Origin: Gemmatimonadota bacterium
GTDB taxonomy: Bacteria; Gemmatimonadota; Gemmatimonadetes; Gemmatimonadales; Gemmatimonadaceae
Direction: 5' to 3'
DNA length: 64,000 nucleotides
Assembly: GCA_016719105.1 (NCBI GenBank)
Contig: JADKAQ010000014.1
Coordinates: 124,001-188,000 of the forward strand
Each line of letters starts with the position of its first letter. The stretch's first letter is position 1. Below, piece after piece: positions 7,178 through 18,661 of this stretch. Position numbers and translations under genes: made by a program. The notes beneath the pieces are model-generated. The model was given only the letters and a program-made list of their open reading frames with translations, ran no database searches and was not told where the DNA came from.

Positions 7178-10100
7178 CTACGACGCGGCGCCCACCGCGT
7201 CGGATGCGTGAAACAGGGCCTGCATCGCGGCCAGCGTCGTCACCGCCGTCCACCGCGGATCCCGAACCGCCGCCTCCAACGGAGTCCCTAGCAGCACATT
7301 CGTCCGCTGGTTCGCGCTGAGCCGAGAGACAAACTCCGCCGCGTCACGCATCACCGCACCCGGCCACTCGGGATACCCAACCAGACCGTGAGCGCGCACT
7401 AGCAGCGCGCCCACCTGTCCGCCGCGTTGCATCGCCCGATGGAACGCCACGTTGAACGCTTCATCGCCATCGGCAGCACACGCGATGAACCGAGCCAGTT
7501 CACGAAGGAGACGACGCCGGGCGGCCTCCACCTGCCGACCCAGCGCTTCCAGTTCCTCAACGTTCGCCTTTTGGCGCATAGCGAGCACCATCTGCCGCGC
7601 GTGATCGCGTGCGACTGCATGCGCCTCGGACCACCTCGCTTCCGAGATCGTCGCGCCAGTCCACATCGCGAGTAGCGCCTCAAGGCGTTCAGCGCGCTCT
7701 ACGATCTCGTTCCCATCCTCACCGGCCCAGACGGCAACAACTACCCGAAATGAGCCCTCGTCCACAGCGTCGAGCACCAGCGGCACGCGGTCGCCGGACG
7801 CGTGCAATGCCTGCCCCAGCGTGCGCACCTCTGCCTGAAGCGCCGAGAGCGGCACCGCGTTCGGATCCGAAGCCAGCTCCGCAGACGACGCGGCCAGCAC
7901 GCGCTGCCCGCCCCGGGCCTCCACCATCTTGCCGTCCCGCAGCAGGCCGTGCGCCTGCACAAGATCCTCGATCGTCACACCAGGCGGCTTGTCTTTCGGA
8001 GGTAGCTGCTGCGCCCCCTGAAACGCCGCGTTGGCCAGCGCGTCCGCTGCGGCGCGGTTCGCTTCGGCCGTGAGCTCTGCGGCACTGAATGGCTTTACGC
8101 CGAGCAACATTCGTCGCGCGATCGACAGCACCGGCTGCATCGCCCCCACGTAACTTTGGAACAGGTCACAGCGAAGGCTCAACACCTGGTACACCCGCTC
8201 GTCCACGCTATCCGCGAGGACGAGGTTGACGATGCGCAGGTCGGTGGCAAGTTGCCCAATGCGATCGATGCGCCCGATCCGTTGCTCGACACGGGCCGGG
8301 TTCCACGGGAGGTCATAGTTGATCAACGCGCCGGCGGTCTGAAGGTTGAGTCCTTCGCTCGCGGCGTCCGAGCAGACCAGCACCCGTATCTTTCGCGCCG
8401 ACAACCGCTCCGTGATCTCTTGCTTGGTCACGTGCCGCCAACGCCCGTCGTCAAACACCAGGCCCCCGTCGCCTGTGTAGCAGGCCACGCCGGCACCAAG
8501 ACTCGGGAACAGAGCGTCTCTCAGATACTCTACCGTGTCCGTGAACTCGGAGAACACCAGGCACGCGCGACCATCGTCTGTCGCATGATGCAACGCCCCG
8601 ACGAACTGTTCGAGCTTCGAATCGGCGCCGCCCAATCCGGTGAGAAGATCAAGCAGTCGCTGCACGTCTCGCAACTCTTGTCGCGCGACAACGGGATCAT
8701 CCGGTAACGACGACGCGAACCGTGGCGCGGGCGCGCCCCCCATCATTTCGTCAATGTCTTGCTGGTCGGATGTATCCAGCTCGTCGGCAGTATTCGCGGC
8801 CGCACCCCGCGCCACGGTCTCAAGGCCCTGCTTGCGACGCTCCAGACTACGACGCAACGCCAACGGTGAACTCGCCGCTCGGCGGCGGTACACGGTCATC
8901 ACAAAGCCCTTGCCGGGCCGCTCCGCTTCAAGCTCCTGAAAGCGACGTTCCACGTACGACTGGATGCCATCGTATAGCGCGCGCTCGTCCGGGTTGGTAA
9001 ACTCGTAGCGCACATCCTGGATCTTGCGCGTCGCCGGCGGACGTGCGATCAAGCCGAGCTGGTGATACATCCGCAACGTTTGCCGCGTGTTCCGATGCAT
9101 CCGTCGTCCGAGAGGCGCACCATCGCGCAACAGTCCCACGAGCTTATGACGACCTTCGCGACCTGCGACAAACAGTTTCGTCGCAAGCTCCGCAGTCGTT
9201 ACCGGCAGTTGGGGAAAGGCTCCGTCCTCGGTCACCGTCGCCGCGATCGCGCGGCCCCGATCCATCGGCACTGGTACGTCCTGCGCTGCCGCCAGCGATT
9301 CGTAGTAGTTGCGCACGACTCCGAAGTCCGACATCCACGGCGCGCCCTCACCAAGCACTGCAAGCAAGTCCCACGGTTCCCACGGATGCGTCTGCATCGG
9401 TGTCGCACGGAGCAACAACAGTCCACGCGCTCGACCGCGAAGCTGCAGCTGTCGCAAGAGCTCAAGCAGCAGTGTCGCGGAGTTGAATTCCGTCTCCACT
9501 TGACTCGCGCGCCGTGCTGCGTGCGCTTCGTCAAGCGAGCACGAGATCCCATACCGGCGAGGCGAGAACGACACTCGCGTTTTGCTCCAGTCGCGCCATC
9601 TCGCGGCTCATCAACAAGAACAACGGCTGCCTCAGCGCCGTAGCCAGATCGAGCGTCTGCTCCTCGTACCCATCGGGCCACACCAGCGTGGACTGCCCTT
9701 CGAGCCGCGGCACCAACAACCCGCCTTTCTCACGCAGCTCCTCTTGCCACTGACGCAAGATCCCCGCGGGCACGAGCAGCAGTGCGCGACGCACGCCGCG
9801 GCCCGCAAGCAGGCGCCGCAGGATCATGATCGCCTCGACGGTCTTACCCATCCCCACTTCATCGCACAGCAGCCGCCCCGCCGGCCACGCAGACGCGCAC
9901 TCTTCCACCACGCGCACCTGATGCGGCCAGAGCCACACGCCTGGCGCCATAGCGTCGCTGTTACGACCGCCATCCGGGAACCACGGCGCCTCCAGCGCGA
10001 AGCGCCAGCGCATCCACGCTTCGAGCCGCTCACGCCGGCTCATCACCGGTCGTGGTGGTACGATGGGCATGTCCTCGTGCTGCGTGTAGCGAATGAGTCG

Positions 10101-10758
10101 GTCGCGCACCGCCGCCGGCAGCGAGATCACATCCACCTGCGAGTTGTTGCCAGCCCAGAGCTGGTCGAAGCGTTCGCGAAAGTGTTCGTAGCGCTCCGCG
10201 TCTTCCCACGACCGTGTGACTTCCAACTCTTCGTAGTTGGCGATCAGTCCGTTCGCTGACTCGTTGCCGCTGCCGTTGAACACCAGCGCGTCGCCCGCCG
10301 TGTCGGTGATGATACCGAACTTTGCGTGAAGAATCCCGCGCCCCGAGCGCATGATACCAACGCGCACCTCCAACAAGCCCGCGCTTCACCAGTAGGCCGA
10401 GCAGCGCGAGTCGCTCCTTCTCAATAGCGTCTCGAGGTTCCATGAGGCGAGCAGCAAGCTTCTGCGCCAACGCATCGGCACCGTGCGCATGGACCAGCGC
10501 ATCCACGTCCTCGCGGGTCAACTCCTCGTTCACCAGGAGTCGCACCGGCGCGTCGGCGTACGGTTCCTCTGCGTCGAGCAGGCGCGCGACGAGCGGCGCG
10601 AACCCGCGCGCCGCCACCGCGAGCACGCTGGATGAGAAATAGGCGCAGCAGCGGTCGTACCGCACCGCTTCGGCGAGCGCGGGCTCGTACAGCTCCGTCA
10701 ACAGCTCCGGGTCCGGCGCGTTGACGAATCGCTTCCACTGCCGATCGCGAAGCGCCAT
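7178..10758 (-). CDS. PLD-domain SNF2-family helicase/nuclease of the defence operon (two frameshifts in this sequence)
   Basis: A large protein of about 1190 residues, predicted to be a DNA translocase with a phospholipase D-like nuclease domain. The N-terminal part contains HAKFGIITD followed by NGSGNES, a PLD/HKD-type signature. Next comes an SNF2 core: CDEVGMGKTVEAI (Walker A), LVPAGILRQWQEEL (motif Ia), DEAHAARR (Walker B), VFSEFTDT, VCSDAASEGLNLQ and RIGRIDRIGQ (motif VI). The frame is broken twice. An extra base in the CCC at 10378-10380 breaks the PLD domain. An extra A at 9533-9534 falls just before the DEAH box. Removing one base at each restores a continuous family-like protein. 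It starts immediately after the DUF1156 stop (10759) and is the last gene of the operon. Helicase and methylase together suggest a restriction-like anti-phage system. Confidence 0.85.
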
Positions 10759-13728
10759 CTACTCCTCGTCTTCCGCGTCGTCCTCGTCCTCCGCCTCCTC
10801 GTCGGCCTCCAGTTCCGGTTCGTCTGACGAATCGACCGCGGCGAAGAGCCCGCCGTCGATGATCTCCGGCAACCTCTCGGTCCAGTCCGGGGCGGGAAGG
10901 CCGAACAGTGGGAACAACAGCGCGTGCCACGCCCGGAACTCGGGGAACTTGGCGGCCGCGCTAGTTTTGCCGCGCTCGATGCGAACCCCCGCCGGGGCGG
11001 CCTGCACCAGCGCCGCCATCAGCCGGGCAACAGCCGAGTCCTTGTCCCACCCTTGCTGACGCGCGAGCGAGCGCGCGGCACCTACACCGGCCGTGCCTCC
11101 GCCCGCCTCTGCGTACCGGAGCGCAAGTGCATGACAACCGTCAACCGCGGTCTTGTAGGCGGCATCGTTGGGGTGCACCTTACCCCCCTTGCCGGCCTCG
11201 TCGGCATCTTCGATTGCCTTGTCGCGACGACGATCCTTGGCCGACTGAATGTTCACCTTGTCGGCGGTGCGCTTCACGAGTCCGGCAGCGGCGAGTTGCG
11301 TGACATCCATGCCCACGGCGTGGCCGAGCAGCTTGGCCTCGTTGAAGCGGAACTCCGCAGCACCGAGCACGTCCCAACAGAGGAGCGCGAACTTGCCTTC
11401 GGGCTCCACGCCCTCAAGGCCACGCGCCGCGAGCTGCTGGATGCGCCAGTTGCTGACAGCGTCCGAGGCAATGTCGATCGCGCGATCCACGCCCACTTCG
11501 TCGCCCGTGTCGGTTCGTACCTCGGCGTAGCGACTGTACACCTCGAGCGCCGGGCCAAACGAGCCGACGAGCTGGTCCACGGCGTTTAGCCCTTCCTTCT
11601 GCAACCGGTCGGCGGCCGATTCCGCGCGCTGTCGTAGCTCCTGCTGCATTGCGCGGTCGAAGTAGCCTATGCCGGCTTCGGGGTCTCGCTTGCGGGCTAC
11701 GCGGAAAACGGTGCTTTGCGCCGCGTTCTTCTTGGCTTGATGCAGGCTGTTCTCACTCTCAGTCTTGATGGGCCAAGTAGCCGTTATGGTAAAGCCCGAC
11801 CGAATGAGTGAAGTGAAGAGTGCTTCCCACGCCTCCTGCTTCTTGTGCGTGAACATCACCGTGAGGACGCCGTCGTCCTGCAGCACACGATGGCACTCAC
11901 GAAACGTGCCGGTCATGAGTTCGCGGTAGTGCTGTCGCGCCTTCTCTTTGGCAGCCTTTGCCGTTTCGCCGTCGTCGCGAAAGCGGCTGATGTTGACGAC
12001 GGCCTCTTCGTCGTGCTCGCAGAGATATGTCGCGAACCAGTCGGGATGGCGGTGCCCTTGCGTTCGCTTGAGCCAGACGTAAAAGAAGTCGGCTAACTCC
12101 GAGTACTGCACGTTGTCGTCATAAGGTGGGTCGACGACGACAGCCGCCAGCGTACCATCTTCGATGCCGGGCAGTGCCGTAGCGGAACCCATCGTCAGTC
12201 GAACTGGTGAGGCAGATCCAGCGCGTGGGAGTGCGGCGAGCTTTTGCCACGCGTCGATCACGCTCTCCATCGCCCATGCAAGGCCTCCACCCGAGCCGCA
12301 AGGAGCCATCTCAGCGTACGTTGACTTAAACGCAAAATCGTGGCGATCAAAAACACTTCGTAGCGTCTTTTCGAGAACATTCCAGGAGGACAGAGCGCTG
12401 TTCCAGTTGGCAAACTTGTCAACTACGAACGCCAGCAAATGCTCCACCGCAGCCCCGCGCTCCTCGCCTTCGACTCGTTCGATCTCAGGACGCAGCTTTC
12501 GCAACTCCTCGACTAGAACACCCATCCCCAATAACTGCCGGGCCGAGAACATGTCTGCCCATCGTGGCATCCCGTAGACGCGCGGACGTGGATCGCTTGA
12601 TGCCTCTGGGTACAGCTCTGTCGGAAGTACACTGGCTCGCTCCCACGTCGCCCGATGCGTCGCCAGCTCGTGGCCCGCCGCCTCGATCGCATCCAAGTCC
12701 GAAGGCTCCGGCGCCTCGAACATCAAGCCCTGCGGCGTCTTCACCGCGACCGCGTATAGCCGGCTCCTCATCTCTCCTGCCTGCGCCTTGGCTTTGATGT
12801 ACTCGGCCGGGATCAGGTTGGTGCTGAAGATTGAGATTCCTTGACCCTTCTTATAGCTCGGCGGCGGTGCCTGTCTTAGTTGCCCTCGACCGTCGCCCAC
12901 TTCGCGCACGCGGATAGACCAAGTGCCCGCCTGTTTGTCCGCCACCGGCTCTGCCACCACCTGAAGCCCGCCCTTTGGTTTGAGCAGCGACCAGTCGGGA
13001 ACAAGCGGAGTGTCATGGCCCGTGTCTGGGCAGGGCACGGTGCGGGCGTAGATGTACGCGTGAACAAGACCATCCTTCCGCTTCGGGAAGAACTTCACGA
13101 GCCGCGGCTCGATGCGCTTCAGCCACTCGCGCCCCCAATGACGAGCACGATCCGCGAACTCCGGCCCGTAGCGGAACGGATAGTCCGTCGTGGCTTCGAG
13201 CACACTACAGGCGACAGGGTTGTACTCGTTTGCCAGGGACCGGACGCCGATGCGCGCTGCTTCGAGAGGAATCGATCCGCCTCCGGACATAGGATCGATC
13301 ACGGCGACGTCCTCACCCCAGAGCTCGCGCATAGCCGCGTGCGCCTGGTCGAGGTCGCGGTCCGGCAGCCCGCGCGTGAACGCACGGCCCACACCAAAGC
13401 CGCCCGGAATGCGGACACCCGCGTCCATCAGACGTCGAATGCGAACGAGGTCGCCGCTCGGGCGACCGAATCCCAGCAACCGTTCAAAGACATCCCGCGG
13501 AAAATCCGCGGGCAGCAAGGAACCAAGCACCGCGGCGCGCGAGGCTGTCAAAGGCCGCCGGGCCCACCAGACATGCATCCGCTTGTCGGGAGGCTGCTGA
13601 CCCGTAGAACGCTCGCGGATGCATTCCACGCCAATCGCTGCGGCCGGCAGCCACTCTTCGATCAGTACCCGTGGCTTTCCGCCCGTCCCCGTCATCGCCG
13701 CGCGCGCCTTCGCCTGCGTCTGCGTCAT
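10759..13728 (-). CDS. DUF1156-type adenine-specific DNA methylase of the defence operon
   Basis: A 989-residue putative DNA methyltransferase of the DUF1156/COG1743 type. The N-terminal region EEWLPAAAIGVECIRERSTG followed by HVWWARRPL is the DUF1156 signature. Motif I, DPMSGGGSIPLEA, is near residue 145 and binds S-adenosylmethionine. The catalytic DPPYDDNVQYSEL, near residue 530, is the DPPY box of amino-methyltransferases. A very acidic tail (SDEPELEADEEAEDEDDAED) ends the protein. Its ATG overlaps the upstream gene (13725-13728), and the helicase starts directly after its stop. In the cassette it would methylate host DNA so that the helicase/nuclease spares it. That role is inferred from known DUF1156 defence neighbourhoods. 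Confidence 0.9.
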   Translation of the reverse strand: MTQTQAKARAAMTGTGGKPRVLIEEWLPAAAIGVECIRERSTGQQPPDKRMHVWWARRPLTASRAAVLGSLLPADFPRDVFERLLGFGRPSGDLVRIRRLMDAGVRIPGGFGVGRAFTRGLPDRDLDQAHAAMRELWGEDVAVIDPMSGGGSIPLEAARIGVRSLANEYNPVACSVLEATTDYPFRYGPEFADRARHWGREWLKRIEPRLVKFFPKRKDGLVHAYIYARTVPCPDTGHDTPLVPDWSLLKPKGGLQVVAEPVADKQAGTWSIRVREVGDGRGQLRQAPPPSYKKGQGISIFSTNLIPAEYIKAKAQAGEMRSRLYAVAVKTPQGLMFEAPEPSDLDAIEAAGHELATHRATWERASVLPTELYPEASSDPRPRVYGMPRWADMFSARQLLGMGVLVEELRKLRPEIERVEGEERGAAVEHLLAFVVDKFANWNSALSSWNVLEKTLRSVFDRHDFAFKSTYAEMAPCGSGGGLAWAMESVIDAWQKLAALPRAGSASPVRLTMGSATALPGIEDGTLAAVVVDPPYDDNVQYSELADFFYVWLKRTQGHRHPDWFATYLCEHDEEAVVNISRFRDDGETAKAAKEKARQHYRELMTGTFRECHRVLQDDGVLTVMFTHKKQEAWEALFTSLIRSGFTITATWPIKTESENSLHQAKKNAAQSTVFRVARKRDPEAGIGYFDRAMQQELRQRAESAADRLQKEGLNAVDQLVGSFGPALEVYSRYAEVRTDTGDEVGVDRAIDIASDAVSNWRIQQLAARGLEGVEPEGKFALLCWDVLGAAEFRFNEAKLLGHAVGMDVTQLAAAGLVKRTADKVNIQSAKDRRRDKAIEDADEAGKGGKVHPNDAAYKTAVDGCHALALRYAEAGGGTAGVGAARSLARQQGWDKDSAVARLMAALVQAAPAGVRIERGKTSAAAKFPEFRAWHALLFPLFGLPAPDWTERLPEIIDGGLFAAVDSSDEPELEADEEAEDEDDAEDEE

Positions 13729-14156
13729 TTGGTTGCCTCAGTGAGAATGCGTAGCGCACGTATTGCTCGGCGCCCGTCGCGTCGCGTCATTGTCGCAAGC
13801 CACCACGCCGCCTCGGTAGCGTCGGACTCCTTGAGCTGCGCGGCCGCGCGTGACAACCGTCCACCGTCGCGCAGTCCGCTTGCCACCAGTGCATAGCACG
13901 CCACTCGTGCCCCCCAGTCGGCGTCGAGGGCGTGGTAGGGCCCCGTCGCCAACCGCACTCCCGCCGAACCGCCAGAGCCTCTCACTGCCGCGCGGAGGAG
14001 CGGCATCGCCGCCGCAAAGGCCAACGGCGAGATAGCCTTGATGCGCGTTAGGCGTTCCAGGTGCTTCGCCGTGAGGGTGCGCCGATACAGAATGCCGGCA
14101 TCCCCTTCTCGGCGGCGAACAACGCGTAACGCAAAAGACGCTTCGCGCACCATCAC
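13725..14156 (-). CDS. 143-aa defence operon protein of unknown function
   Basis: A basic protein encoded between the DUF499-type ATPase and the methylase. It shares ATGA or GTGA overlaps with both neighbours (14153-14156 and 13725-13728), so it is surely part of the operon. GTG 14156 or ATG 14153 may be used. It has an Arg-rich N-terminus (LRVVRRREGDAGILYRRTL), an Ala/Leu-rich helical middle and a second basic block near the end (MTRRDGRRAIRALRILTEAT). No domain is recognised. Related restriction-like cassettes, as I recall them, carry a DUF3780 protein in this neighbourhood; whether this shorter protein is a divergent counterpart or a replacement cannot be settled here. Confidence 0.7.
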   Translation of the reverse strand: MMVREASFALRVVRRREGDAGILYRRTLTAKHLERLTRIKAISPLAFAAAMPLLRAAVRGSGGSAGVRLATGPYHALDADWGARVACYALVASGLRDGGRLSRAAAQLKESDATEAAWWLATMTRRDGRRAIRALRILTEATK

Positions 14157-17078
14157 GCGGCACCGCCCGCACTAGGCCCAAAGCGGCAGCTCACGCGGAA
14201 ATCATCACCGCGATTCGCGAGCGCCTTCAGGTGGTCTCCCGCCATCAGCAGCCCCGCATCGAACTCCAGCGTCAGCGAAGCCTCGAACGAATCGGAGGAC
14301 GTGAGCGAGTTGGCGATCGCCGTCGCCACATCGAGCGGCTTCACGGGATGTGTGTGCTTCACGCCTTCGATGTTGAGCCCCATGGTCCCGCCACCCTTCA
14401 CTTCTCCGGCGACCGACACGTTGAGCGAGATGCTGCTCGCGCCGAACGGCTGCGCCAGTTGCGAGAGAAGCTTGGCGCCGGCCGTGGTACGTGCGGTGAG
14501 CACGAGCTGCGTGAGCGGGCGCGAAGCGGAGGCTTCTACCGCCTTGGTGATGTCCGCCGTGACGAGGTCGCCCGCAGGCGCAGACGGCGGCGGCGGGGGC
14601 GCTACTGGCTGGGTGCCCGACGACCCACCGGACGGCGCGCTGTCCACTGCCGTCCACCCAGCCACGGCGGGAGCCGAGGGGAGCGCCACGAGCACATCGT
14701 CCGACAAGGCCAGAGTGTTCAACGTGCCGTCCTTAACTCGCCGGCGCGCACCGGTGGGCCCTTCAACTACGCCGTCCCGATCATACGCGCGGCCGTCGCC
14801 CACTCGCAGCACCAACTGGCCGTCACGCACACCGCGCAGCAGCGTGCGACGCGTCAGTTCATCGTCCGGCACGAGTCTGAGCCCCGGCGCGCTGAGCAGA
14901 CGCTCGTGAACCGCGCTCGCTGTCCACACATCCGTCTCGCCCGATACCGGGACGGCACCCTTGAGATACTTCTGGACCAGCAGCTTCGGGTCGAGTGCAT
15001 CGGTGGCACCAAAGATCAGCGCCTTGTCCTCGAGGAACCGGCGCAGCACCTGCTGCCCCTGCGGTGCTTTGAGAATCTGGTCGTCGCCGCCTTGGAAGGT
15101 CTCGTCGATCGCGTACGCGCTGCCGTCGGCGAGTACGACACGGTCGAAGGCGCGGCGACCCTGCACACGGAACTGCTTCTCCAGCTCCGGCTTGAGACGC
15201 TTCAACTGTTCGCGAATCAACACGCCGGAATCCCCGGTGCGATACTCGCGCTCCAGTTCTTCGGCAGCCATCAACGACTGCGCACGCTGCACGGCGGCGC
15301 GATAGGCTGCGTCGGTTGGCGCGACCGCGACCAGCGCATTGATGAAGCGCCGCTTGATTGGCGCGCCCGGGTCGCGATCGTCGCCGTGTGCGGCCGTGGA
15401 CTTCCCCTTCGCTTCAGAGTGGCACAGCACGAGCTGGAACTGCCGACCGTCGCGCACCGCATTCGCGAACTCGCGCCACTTGCGCACGCGGAAGCCCGCA
15501 CCGGCGAAGTACTGCTGTGCTTCGGTTTGCACACGCGCCTCGGCATCGGCGAGCGGGATGCGGTTGCGCCGCTCCTCGATTTGCTTGCGCACGTTGGGCT
15601 CAACGCGAAACTGGTAGCCCGAGCCGCCGTCCATCGGATACGTGTGCCAGCAGTTTCCGATCAGATGGTCCAGCGCTTCCACCGGTTCCTGGCCCGCTTC
15701 ATCGGGGCGCAGCACTGCGAGCGTAAGATCGTCCGGCGTGAGTCCCGCGTTTGACGTACCGGGAAGACTCTCCACCATGAGGGCCGATGCCACACGCGAA
15801 TGGATGCCGCGTGCGCCGCTGTCGAGTTCACTGGCGTGCGCGATTACGTCCGCCGAAACGGCTGCCTCGAATTGTTCCTTTGTTGAGCCGTTGCAGCAGG
15901 TCGCCACGAATGCGTGTGCTTGAGAAGTCCACCTCGCCCGCTGTGATGAGGTCGACGTCGTCCTTGCGCTCCCACACGTCGCGAATGATGCGCGCGAACA
16001 GGCGCAGCACACCGCGGGAGCGTTGGAAGTCGGCGAGCGCGCCGAGGCGGTCCTTCGCGGTATCGAGGAGCCGGGGGTGGAACGGATACGAGTCGGCGAT
16101 ACGCTTGGCGTATTCCTCGGTGCGAGCGTTTGCCGGAAGGCTGCCGGGATGTTCATCGGCGACGCGTGCATACAGCGCGTGATACGCCTTGGCCGTGTCC
16201 GACGCAGCGTCCACATCCACCGACTCGAAGAGCCGGCGGGCGATCACCTTGGCCGATTCCGAGCCGATGGGATCGAAGTCGCTGGTCTTGCGACCGAGTA
16301 GTTCATCGAGAGCGCGAGCGGCGACGAGCACCTTGCCCAGGTCGGCCGATTCACCCGCGTAGCTGGGCTGGGCGCCGGGGTCGGTGACCACCAGTACCGT
16401 CTGCGGCCGGCGCGACGCGATGGCAACCAGCTTGTTGACGACGTTGAGTGTGTTCTTGCGTCCTTGGTCGTCGAGCCCGGAGAGGTAGAGCACCAGCTCG
16501 TCGAGCAGAATCAGCACTGGGCCGTCGGGGAGGAACGCCTCGATGGCGGCCTCCGTCGGCTGGGCGGCGACGTCGTCAGCCGCCCCGAGTGTCGTGACCG
16601 CCGAGGCGCCGCCGAGCAGGTACGCCAGCTCGCCAGCAAGGCTTTTGACCACCACCCCACCGTGTTGGGCAAAGACCGGGTGGCCAGCCTTGGCGCCGTC
16701 CACGGCGGCCACGTGCACCGTCTTGGGGCGCCCTTGGGCGGGGAGCAGCTCGACACCTAGCCCGGACTTGGCGACGTTGCCGGCCAGGTGCCAGAGGGTG
16801 AGCAACGTATGCGTCTTGCCGCCGCCAAAGCCCGTGCTGAGACGCAGCGCCAGGCCGGGCTCCTTCTCGTTTGCGAGCGCCCCGAACACCTCGCGCACAA
16901 TGCGCACGAGGTCGCGCGCTGGGTGCGTGTTGCGGAAGAAGAGCTGCGGGTCGAGGTACACCTCCGGCGCACCGGCGTGTCCTGAGATGACATCGCCGAA
17001 GTCCGCCGCGAAGATCGCGTCCTTCAAGTCGCCGGCGAGGACGTCAGCCCGTGGTGTGCAATTGGTTAGGATGCCCAA
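14153..17078 (-). CDS. DUF499-type P-loop ATPase of the defence operon (one frameshift in this sequence)
   Basis: A predicted protein of about 975 residues. The N-terminal ATPase domain has Walker A GFGGGKTHT near residue 85 and Walker B VLILLDELVLYL near residue 188, with VVTDPGAQPSY downstream. This is the layout of DUF499 ATPases linked to phage defence. The C-terminal half is long and ends in a segment that may bind a partner, preceded by a Pro/Ser linker (GTQPVAPPPPPSAPAGD). The frame is broken at 15877-15878 by one extra base: dropping it joins LLQRLN to EQFEAAVSADV. ATG 17078 lies 17 bases after the stop of the AlbA_2 gene, and its own stop overlaps the 143-aa gene. No nuclease motif is visible, so it probably acts as the sensor or motor of the cassette. 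Confidence 0.82.
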
Positions 17079-17095
17079 GAGATCGTTTCCGTTGG

Positions 17096-18456
17096 TCAGT
17101 GGTGGTGCTTGGCAAGGAAATAGCGCCGCTTCGGGTCCTGCGGTCCGCTTCCAACTTCGCGAACAAGCCCGTTACCCACTAGGCGGGCCAGGCGGGTGCG
17201 GGTGGCCCGAGGGGTCAGGCCAATGACCGCGGCGATCTCACTGGTCAATTTGCCCTCCCCGTCTGACAGTCCATCGACGATGGCCTGGTCGGTGTCGTCG
17301 AGCGTGGGGCGGTTGACCCGTGAGGTGAAGATGGTCACGCGAAACCTCGTCGCGATCTCCTCAAGCCGAGGGTCGGCCAGCCCCGCGTCGCGGCACGCGG
17401 CGGTCATTCGCTGGATGCCGCTTCCCCACTGCTCGATAAGGCCGAGGGCATGGAAGACGCGGCCAATTACTCGGTTTCGGAGCTTGGAGATGCCATGCTC
17501 AAGGTCTGCGACCGTTAGGCCGAACGGGAGCAGACCAGGGTTCTCGATCTCCAAGCGGTCGTCGAAGATCGAGATACGAATCGGTGCGCCGCGCTGCGCG
17601 TAGTCCGCGTGGGCGACCGCGTTGATTACGGCTTCACGCACGGCTACGGGCGGGAGGTTCCAGCGATCCGTTCGGCGGACTCGCCCGATGTCGGCACTGT
17701 ACAGGGAGTGCTTCTCGATGAACGCGATGGCGTCCTCGATGGCGCCGACCGGGAGACCGCGGAACTCGGCCCGGTCGAGGATCTGGCTCTTGTCCAGGCC
17801 GTCGAAGCGCCCCGCTTGGATCCACGCGTCCGGAAAGTGGTGCTCGCGGTCGCGTCCGAAGAGCAAGACGCCACCAACAGTCGGGACGGTGTGGCCCTGA
17901 TACGTGGTGAGGAGCCGCAAGGACTCAAGGTCGCGCTTTCGGAGCGTCCGGGTGGGCTTGAAGGACTCGGAAGCAGCTCGGAAGTCGAGTGCTTCCGAGT
18001 CGAGGTCGGGCATCGGCTGCTCGTCGTACGTCTCCCCACGGGCCGTGCGGCGGAGCTCCTGCAGCATGTCCTCGTCCGCGCGGCGGTTGGTGGAGCCGAC
18101 GCGCACATAGGTGCCGGACTCCGCCCCCTCGCGCTTGAGATAGTGCGGTCGCGCCGCGCTCGGGTGGACCTGAATGGCGATGACCTGCGTTCGGCGCCAC
18201 GGCAGGATCTCGATCTCCGGCAACAGCCGGGGCGCGATGGAATCGCTCACGATACTCGCGATGCGCTCCTCAACATCGAGAGCATCTGGAACCCCACGCA
18301 CATTTCGAGAGCGGTCTTCAACCCCACAAGCAGCGTGCCGCCCGCCGTGTTGGCAAAGGCGACCAGGGTCTTGAGCACGCCATCCGGGGAGGACAGGTCG
18401 CGCTTGAACTCGAGGGTTTTGCCTTCCGGGCGGGTGAGGATCTCGACCAGGTCCAT
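17096..18456 (-). CDS. AlbA_2/Schlafen-like ATP-binding regulator at the head of the defence operon (one frameshift)
   Basis: A protein of about 453 residues. The N-terminal AlbA_2 domain reads TLEFKRDLSSPDGVLKTLVA followed by FANTAGGTLLVG. A central GHKL-like ATPase segment (REAVINAVAHADYAQRG, DDRLEIENPG) follows, and a winged-helix C-terminus (GKLTSEIAAVIGLTPRATR). Proteins of this type are usually called AlbA_2 domain transcriptional regulators, and the Schlafen relationship leaves a nuclease role possible. Four Cs at 18322-18325, where five are needed, shift the frame between LLVG and the rest; adding one gives VGVEDRSRNVRGVPDAL, which is family-like. It is the first gene of the five-gene operon, which fits a control function. 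The 205 bp upstream must hold the operon promoter; I see no convincing box there. Confidence 0.78.
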
Positions 18457-18661
18457 ATGCTCGGAAGTATGCTACGAAGTGCCAGTGGGGGCAAGCTTCC
18501 GAGTACGTTGCCCAGTAAGACGTGCGACCCGACGCTAAACGGACCCGAAGACTACGGTCTTCTTTTGATCATGTTGCTCGAATCGCTACGCCCCCGGCGC
18601 AGCCAATCCCTTTCGCATCTACTGCTGCGCGGGCCCGTCCTCCCATCTTGCTTCCCGAAAG

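Noticed and set aside
9531..10376. Treating helicase fragments as separate genes
   Set aside because: Fragments end or begin inside conserved motifs (PLD region and DEAH box) and each break is repaired by one base, so one gene is the simpler reading.
7178..18456. DISARM or BREX system
   Set aside because: The methylase and helicase suggested these, but there is no DrmA/DrmB (DUF1998) gene, no PglZ and no BrxC or Lon-like gene. The DUF1156 and DUF499 features point to a different cassette.
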